A DNA stretch of 64,000 nucleotides. It comes from Kocuria coralli (GTDB taxonomy: Bacteria; Actinomycetota; Actinomycetes; Actinomycetales; Micrococcaceae). The position numbers were made by a program, and so were the translations under genes. Below are positions 57,664-64,000 of the stretch, one piece after another. The stretch is from positions 1 to 64,000 of the forward strand of contig NZ_ML708620.1 in NCBI RefSeq assembly GCF_008831305.1, in the 5' to 3' direction. The notes under the pieces are model-generated. The model was given only the letters and a program-made list of their open reading frames with translations. It had not been told where the DNA came from and ran no database searches. Within the stretch, counting starts at the first letter, position 1, and each line of letters begins with the position of its first letter.

Positions 57664-57710
57664 GATACCGAGAGTATCAGTTACCCTTGGAAAAAGTGAT
57701 AGCCGTCACT
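57664..57710. promoter_or_regulatory. Two inverted repeats, candidate TetR operators
   Basis: GATAC-n5-GTATC (57664-57668 and 57674-57678) abuts the TetR start, and AGTGA-n6-TCACT (57695-57699 and 57706-57710) lies closer to the thiolase gene. Their position between divergent genes suits repressor binding and autoregulation. Confidence 0.45.
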
Positions 57711-57830
57711 GAAATGAGATATCGGGGACGACCCGGCGACACCGCACCGGAACCTCGATCGACAGAGACCTCGATCATCCGCATCCGCAGCAGATCCTGA
57801 GCCAGCAGACCGTGAAGGAGAACTCCCGCC

Positions 57831-59192
57831 ATGAGCAGCGAGTCCCACCCCGCCACCACCTCCCAGCCGACCGGGCCGCAGGAGCGCAGCCAGCGGGCCG
57901 CGTGGGTGGTCGCCGGCAACCGAACCCCGTTCGCCCGCTCCGGGGGCCAGTACGCCTCCGCCTCCGTGCAGGAGCTCTTCACCGCAGCCCTGGAGGGCCT
58001 GATCGCCCGGGCCGGCCTCGCCGGGGAGCGGCTCGGGGCCGTGGCGGGGGGCGCGGTGCTCAAACAGCCCAGGTCCTTCAACCTGGTGCGGGAATCCGTC
58101 CTGGGCAGCGCGCTGGACCCTCAGACGCCGGGGATCGATGTCCAGCAGGCCTGCGCGACGGGCATGGAGACCACCTCGCTGATCGCCAACAAGATCCGCT
58201 GCGGTCAGATCGAAGCCGGCATCGCCGGCGGGGTGGACTCGGCGTCGGACGCCCCGATCGTGGTGGGCGAGGGCCTGCGCAGGGTACTGCTGCAGCTCAA
58301 CCGCGCCAGGTCCACCGCGGACAAGCTCAAGGCCCTGTCCAAGCTGCGCCCCGGTGACCTGGCGCCCGTCGCGCCCGGGGTCAACGAGCCCCGGACCGGG
58401 CTGTCCATGGGCGAGCACCAGGCCATCACCACCGCGGCCTGGGGCCTCACCCGTCAGGCGCAGGACGAGATCGCCGAGTTCAGTCACCACCGTCTGGCCG
58501 AGGCCTGGGAGTCGGGGTTCTTCGACGACCTGGTCACCCCCTTCCGCGGGGTCACCCGGGACACCAACCTGCGCCCGGACACCTCGATGGAGAAGCTCGG
58601 CGGCCTCTCGCCGGTCTTCGGCACGTCGCTCGACACCGAGCCGACCATGACCGCGGGCAACTCCACCCCGCTGACGGACGGAGCCTCCGCGGTGCTGATC
58701 GCCACCCAGGAGTGGGCCGCCGAGCGCGGACTGCCGCTGCTGGCCGAGGTGCTCGACTTCGAGACCGCCGCCGTGGACTTCGTCGACGGCCATGAGGGGC
58801 TGCTGATGGCCCCCGCCTATGCCGCACCCCGTCTTCTCGCCCGCAACGGACTGACGCTGCAGGACATCGACCTGGTCGAGATCCATGAGGCCTTCGCCGC
58901 CACGGTCCTGGCCATCCTGGCCGCCTGGGAGGATGCGGAGTTCTGCCGCGACCGGCTCGGCCTCGAGCAGCCCGTGGGGGCCGTGGACCGCCGTCGCCTC
59001 AACGTCCATGGCTCCTCGCTGGCCGCCGGGCATCCCTTCGCCGCGACCGGGACGCGCATCGTGGCCACGCTGGCGAAGGAGCTCAAGGCCCGCGCCGTGG
59101 CCGAGGACCGCCCCGTGACCGGGCTGATCTCGGTCTGCGCGGCCGGTGGCCAGGGTGCGGTGGCCCTCCTGCGCGCCTACCCCGGAAACTGA
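57831..59192 (+). CDS. Acetyl-CoA acetyltransferase (thiolase, FadA/FadI type)
   Basis: The 453-residue thiolase cleaves 3-ketoacyl-CoA or condenses acyl-CoAs. It has the nucleophilic Cys 108 in 'IDVQQACATGMETTSLIANK', the 'VHGSSLAAGHPFAATGTRI' His motif, the 'VEIHEAFAATVLAILAAW' His and the final 'SVCAAGGQGAVALLRAYPG' Cys. The protein is longer than typical degradative thiolases because of insertions, like mycobacterial FadA2. GAAGGAG precedes ATG 57831 by about ten bases. It leads a run of three same-strand genes with fabG and maoC. Confidence 0.93.
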   Translation: MSSESHPATTSQPTGPQERSQRAAWVVAGNRTPFARSGGQYASASVQELFTAALEGLIARAGLAGERLGAVAGGAVLKQPRSFNLVRESVLGSALDPQTPGIDVQQACATGMETTSLIANKIRCGQIEAGIAGGVDSASDAPIVVGEGLRRVLLQLNRARSTADKLKALSKLRPGDLAPVAPGVNEPRTGLSMGEHQAITTAAWGLTRQAQDEIAEFSHHRLAEAWESGFFDDLVTPFRGVTRDTNLRPDTSMEKLGGLSPVFGTSLDTEPTMTAGNSTPLTDGASAVLIATQEWAAERGLPLLAEVLDFETAAVDFVDGHEGLLMAPAYAAPRLLARNGLTLQDIDLVEIHEAFAATVLAILAAWEDAEFCRDRLGLEQPVGAVDRRRLNVHGSSLAAGHPFAATGTRIVATLAKELKARAVAEDRPVTGLISVCAAGGQGAVALLRAYPGN

Positions 59193-59258
59193 TCCGCCCG
59201 TCCATGCCCGCCCCATCGCATCCCGGCCCTCGCGCCAACCATCCGTGAAAGGACACCC

Positions 59259-60824
59259 GTGAGCCGCTCACGCCCCGACCCCACAGCGACTGCCCGGCCC
59301 GGAGCCGGCCCCGACGACGCCTACCTCGGCCTGGTCTCACGCGGTCCCGGCCGCAAACTGGCCACGAGTCTCGGCCTCCCCGCCCCCGTCGACCTGCGCC
59401 GTCACGACCCGACCCGTCCGCTCGTCCCCGGCCCCGTGCTGGTCCTGAGCCGGCGATCGTCGCCGGGCGCCGGTCCCGCCCCCGGGGAGCAGGACGAGGA
59501 TGCCGCGGCGCTGGCCCGGCATCTGGTGGACAGGGGACTCGAAGTCCACCGTCACGAGGACGAGGTGCCCAGCATCGGCGCGGTGGTGCTGTGCCTCACG
59601 GATCTCGAGACCCCGTCCGACCTGACCGGCCCCGCCCTGGAACTGGGCTCCGTCCTGCGCAAGCTGGCGCCGGGGGGCCGGGTCGTCGCCGTGACGCGGC
59701 CGGCCCGCGGGGTGGCGCTGGGAGCTGCGGCGAACCTGACGGATGACACCCTGTCCGATACCGCCCCCGAGGCCGCCGGCGCGGACACAGGGGAGACGGC
59801 AAAGGAAGGGGAGGGGACGCAGTCGTCGCGGACCGGTGCCTTCTCCGGCGTCGTCCGCAATGCGGCGCGCCAGGGGGCGATCGCGTTCCTGCGCTCGACC
59901 GCGCAGGAGATGCGGGGCGGGGTGACCGCCAACGGGATCGTGGTCGCCGACGGAGTGCCCGTCACGGCCCCTTCCGTGCTGGGCGGGCTGGACTTCCTGC
60001 TCTCGGGGCGCAGCGCCTTCGTGGACGGGCAGTTCCTAGTGGTCGGCTCCGCCGAGGGCGAAGCTCCGGCGGCCGGCGGCGAGGAGGCGGCTCCGCTGGA
60101 CGGCAAGGTCGTCGTCGTGACGGGTGCTGCGCGCGGCATCGGCGAGCAGATCGCCCGGCTGCTGGCGGCCCAGGGCGCACGGGTGGTCCCGGTCGACGTG
60201 CCCGCGGCCGGGCAGGCGCTGTCGGCCCTGGCCAACGACCTGACCACCGCATCCCTGAGCCTCGATGTCACCGCCCCCGACGCCGGCACCCGGATCCTGG
60301 AGCACTGCAGGTCGCGCTACGGCCGGATCGACGGGATCGTGCACAACGCGGGCATCACCCGGGACAAGATGCTGGCGAACATGGACGAGGCCAGGTTCGC
60401 CTCCGTCCTGTCCGTCAACGTCGAGGCGCCGCTGCGGATCACGGAGCAGCTGCTCGCCGATCCCGCCGCGGACGGACTGAGGGTGGTGGGGCTGGCCTCG
60501 ACCTCCGGCATCGCGGGCAACCGGGGCCAGACCAACTACGCGGCCTCCAAGGCCGGGATCATCGGCATGGTCGCCGCCATGGCGCCGCTCCTGGCCGCCC
60601 GAGGAGGCACCGCGAATGCGGTGGCGCCCGGCTTCATCGAGACCGAGATGACCGCCAGGATCCCACTGGCCCGCCGGCAGGTGGCCCGCCGGCTGAACTC
60701 GCTGCAGCAGGGCGGCCTCCCGCGGGACGTCGCGGAGGCCATCGCCTTCCTGCTCTCGGACGCCGCGGCGGGGATCAGCGGTCAGACCCTGCGCGTGTGC
60801 GGGCAGAACATGGTGGGTGCCTGA
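59259..60824 (+). CDS. 3-oxoacyl-ACP reductase, high-molecular-weight FabG4-like
   Basis: The 521-residue protein is about twice the size of ordinary FabG. Residues about 1-270 form an N-terminal flavodoxin-like domain without catalytic motifs. The SDR domain from about 278 has 'VVVTGAARGIGEQIARLLAA', 'VHNAGITRDKMLANM', a Ser and the 'NYAASKAG' Tyr-Lys catalytic pair. The mycobacterial FabG4 (Rv0242c) has the same two-domain layout and uses NADH. AAAGGA lies four bases before GTG 59259. Here it is longer than FabG4 (454) because of an Ala/Gly/Thr-rich linker. Confidence 0.9.
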   Translation: MSRSRPDPTATARPGAGPDDAYLGLVSRGPGRKLATSLGLPAPVDLRRHDPTRPLVPGPVLVLSRRSSPGAGPAPGEQDEDAAALARHLVDRGLEVHRHEDEVPSIGAVVLCLTDLETPSDLTGPALELGSVLRKLAPGGRVVAVTRPARGVALGAAANLTDDTLSDTAPEAAGADTGETAKEGEGTQSSRTGAFSGVVRNAARQGAIAFLRSTAQEMRGGVTANGIVVADGVPVTAPSVLGGLDFLLSGRSAFVDGQFLVVGSAEGEAPAAGGEEAAPLDGKVVVVTGAARGIGEQIARLLAAQGARVVPVDVPAAGQALSALANDLTTASLSLDVTAPDAGTRILEHCRSRYGRIDGIVHNAGITRDKMLANMDEARFASVLSVNVEAPLRITEQLLADPAADGLRVVGLASTSGIAGNRGQTNYAASKAGIIGMVAAMAPLLAARGGTANAVAPGFIETEMTARIPLARRQVARRLNSLQQGGLPRDVAEAIAFLLSDAAAGISGQTLRVCGQNMVGA

Positions 60825-60825
60825 G

Positions 60826-61854
60826 ATGACGGAGCATCACGACACGTCGCCGGAGACCGGAAGGCAGCGGATCGTCCTGGACACAGCACCCTCCCTGGGC
60901 GGCCTGTACGCCAAGGCTGCCGGGAGCACGCTCGTCCGGGGCGCCTCGACGGGCATCCGGCGGGCGCTCAAGGGGGCGCCCCTGCCGCGGCCGGGGAAAC
61001 GCTCGCCAGGCGGCCCCGACCTCGGACTGCCTCCCGTGGAACTCGTCGCGTCCGGTCTCGCCGTCGATGCGGAAGGGCACGAGGCCTTCTGCCGCGTGGT
61101 CGGCGCTCGTCCGCGGTCCTCGCCCTCCGGGCGGACGGAGGCCTTCAGCGGATACCTCCATGCCATGGCGTTCCCCGTGGCGATGGCGCTGCTGACCCGG
61201 GACGACTTCCCCCTGCCGACGGTCGGCCTCGTGCATCTGGCCAACACGGTCGAACACGCCGCGCCGGTCTTCGTGGGGGAGACGCTGGAGGCGGTCGTCC
61301 GGGCGGAGGACCTGCGGCCGCACCGAGCCGGTGCGGCGTTCGACGTCGTCGTGGAACTGCGTCGCCCTCCGGCCGACGGCGATACCGCGCCGGGCGCCCC
61401 CGGCACGCCGTGGAACCGCCCGGTGTGGACCGGCCGTTCCGTCTACCTGGCCCGCGGGGTGGACGTGGGGACGGCGGCCGAGAGCGAGCGCCCCGCCTTC
61501 GTCCCGCCCGTGCCGACGGCACGCTGGCAGCTGGGGTCCGGGACCGGTCGCGAGTACGCGGCCGTCTCCGGGGACGTGAACCCGATCCACCTCAGCGCCG
61601 CCAGTGCCAGGGCGCTCGGCATGAAGGGCGCCATCGCGCACGGGATGTACACGGCGAGCCGCGCCCTGGCGATGCTGGACGCGCCGGCGCCTCTGCGCTG
61701 GGAGGTGGAGTTCGGTGCTCCGCTGCTCCTTCCGGCCTCACCGGCCGTGGCCGTGGAGCGCGACGGACGGGGGAGCGATCTGCACGACGGCACCGTCACG
61801 GTCTGGGACGCCAAGAGGAAGCGGCCGTACGCCGTCCTGCGGCTGCACAGGTGA
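60826..61854 (+). CDS. MaoC-like hot-dog dehydratase (HtdX-like)
   Basis: The 342-residue protein has a C-terminal MaoC/R-hydratase domain with 'YAAVSGDVNPIHLSAASARA' (catalytic Asp and His) and 'GAIAHGMYTASRALAMLDAP', and a second, weaker hot-dog half at the N-terminus. It should hydrate or dehydrate (R)-3-hydroxyacyl-CoA or -ACP. ATG 60826 lies one base after the fabG stop; GTG 60817 overlaps it and is possible. With thiolase and reductase it resembles the M. tuberculosis fadA2-fabG4-htdX neighbourhood. Confidence 0.9.
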   Translation: MTEHHDTSPETGRQRIVLDTAPSLGGLYAKAAGSTLVRGASTGIRRALKGAPLPRPGKRSPGGPDLGLPPVELVASGLAVDAEGHEAFCRVVGARPRSSPSGRTEAFSGYLHAMAFPVAMALLTRDDFPLPTVGLVHLANTVEHAAPVFVGETLEAVVRAEDLRPHRAGAAFDVVVELRRPPADGDTAPGAPGTPWNRPVWTGRSVYLARGVDVGTAAESERPAFVPPVPTARWQLGSGTGREYAAVSGDVNPIHLSAASARALGMKGAIAHGMYTASRALAMLDAPAPLRWEVEFGAPLLLPASPAVAVERDGRGSDLHDGTVTVWDAKRKRPYAVLRLHR

Positions 61855-61913
61855 GGCGCGGCGGCCTCCGGAGGGGCGGCCGGGTCCTGTCGTGCCTGAG
61901 CGCGGGTGTCTGA

Positions 61914-64000
<2,087 letters not shown>

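Overview
The window is very GC-rich and densely coded, with short intergenic gaps, many GTG starts, and genes linked by 4-base ATGA or GTGA overlaps. Gene content points to an actinobacterium, most likely Micrococcales and probably Micrococcaceae: a DUF222/HNH-type protein at the left edge, LpdA and LigA, an acyl-CoA carboxylase with alpha, beta and epsilon subunits, two-FHA ABC exporter, actinobacterial-type siroheme genes, and a fadA/fabG/maoC cluster resembling the mycobacterial fadA2-fabG4-htdX genes. The genus cannot be fixed from sequence alone. No rRNA, tRNA, CRISPR array, transposase or prophage gene was seen.

Layout. 1-902: truncated DUF222 gene. 1227-4937: mfd. 5500-8115: a small membrane protein, a PfkB-family sugar kinase and a membrane acyltransferase. 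8163-24550: a nitrate/nitrite assimilation island. It holds a SumT-HemD fusion for siroheme synthesis, two complete nirB/nirD sets (in each, nirB and nirD are divergent), a sirohydrochlorin chelatase, a NarK-type transporter, a molybdopterin nitrate reductase whose 5' end is frameshifted, its flavoprotein partner, and a HemD-like winged-helix regulator. 24563-33701: purine nucleoside phosphorylase, FHA-ABC exporter, BCCT betaine transporter, LpdA-type quinone reductase and an MHS-family symporter. 33954-41250: biotin carboxylase/BCCP, a LuxR-type two-component system, a GAP-family protein, Maf, a ChaB-like protein and lipoate ligase. 41275-47946: alcohol and aldehyde dehydrogenases with DUF779, a DUF885 protein and a dicarboxylate/amino-acid symporter. 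48106-54620: carboxylase epsilon and beta subunits, YciI, and a tightly packed birA - PH protein - class III cyclase - PP2C operon. 54724-61854: acyl-CoA oxidase-like protein, TetR regulator, thiolase, FabG4-like reductase and MaoC hydratase. 61935-end: ligA, cut by the window edge.

How the genes work together. In the nitrogen island, nitrate enters through NarK, is reduced to nitrite by NasA with electrons from the BFD-containing flavoprotein, and nitrite is reduced to ammonium by siroheme NirBD. SumT-HemD and the CbiX/SirB chelatase supply siroheme next door. The biotin carboxylase, carboxyltransferase, epsilon subunit and biotin ligase together make a working acyl-CoA carboxylase. The fatty-acid cluster supplies beta-oxidation-type chemistry under a TetR repressor.

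The most unusual observations are the extra G in nasA that splits its iron-sulfur motif between frames, the duplicated divergent nirB/nirD modules, the HemD-winged-helix regulator embedded between them, a 60-bp perfect palindrome at 32209-32268, and a mid-gene codon-usage change in the cyclase.
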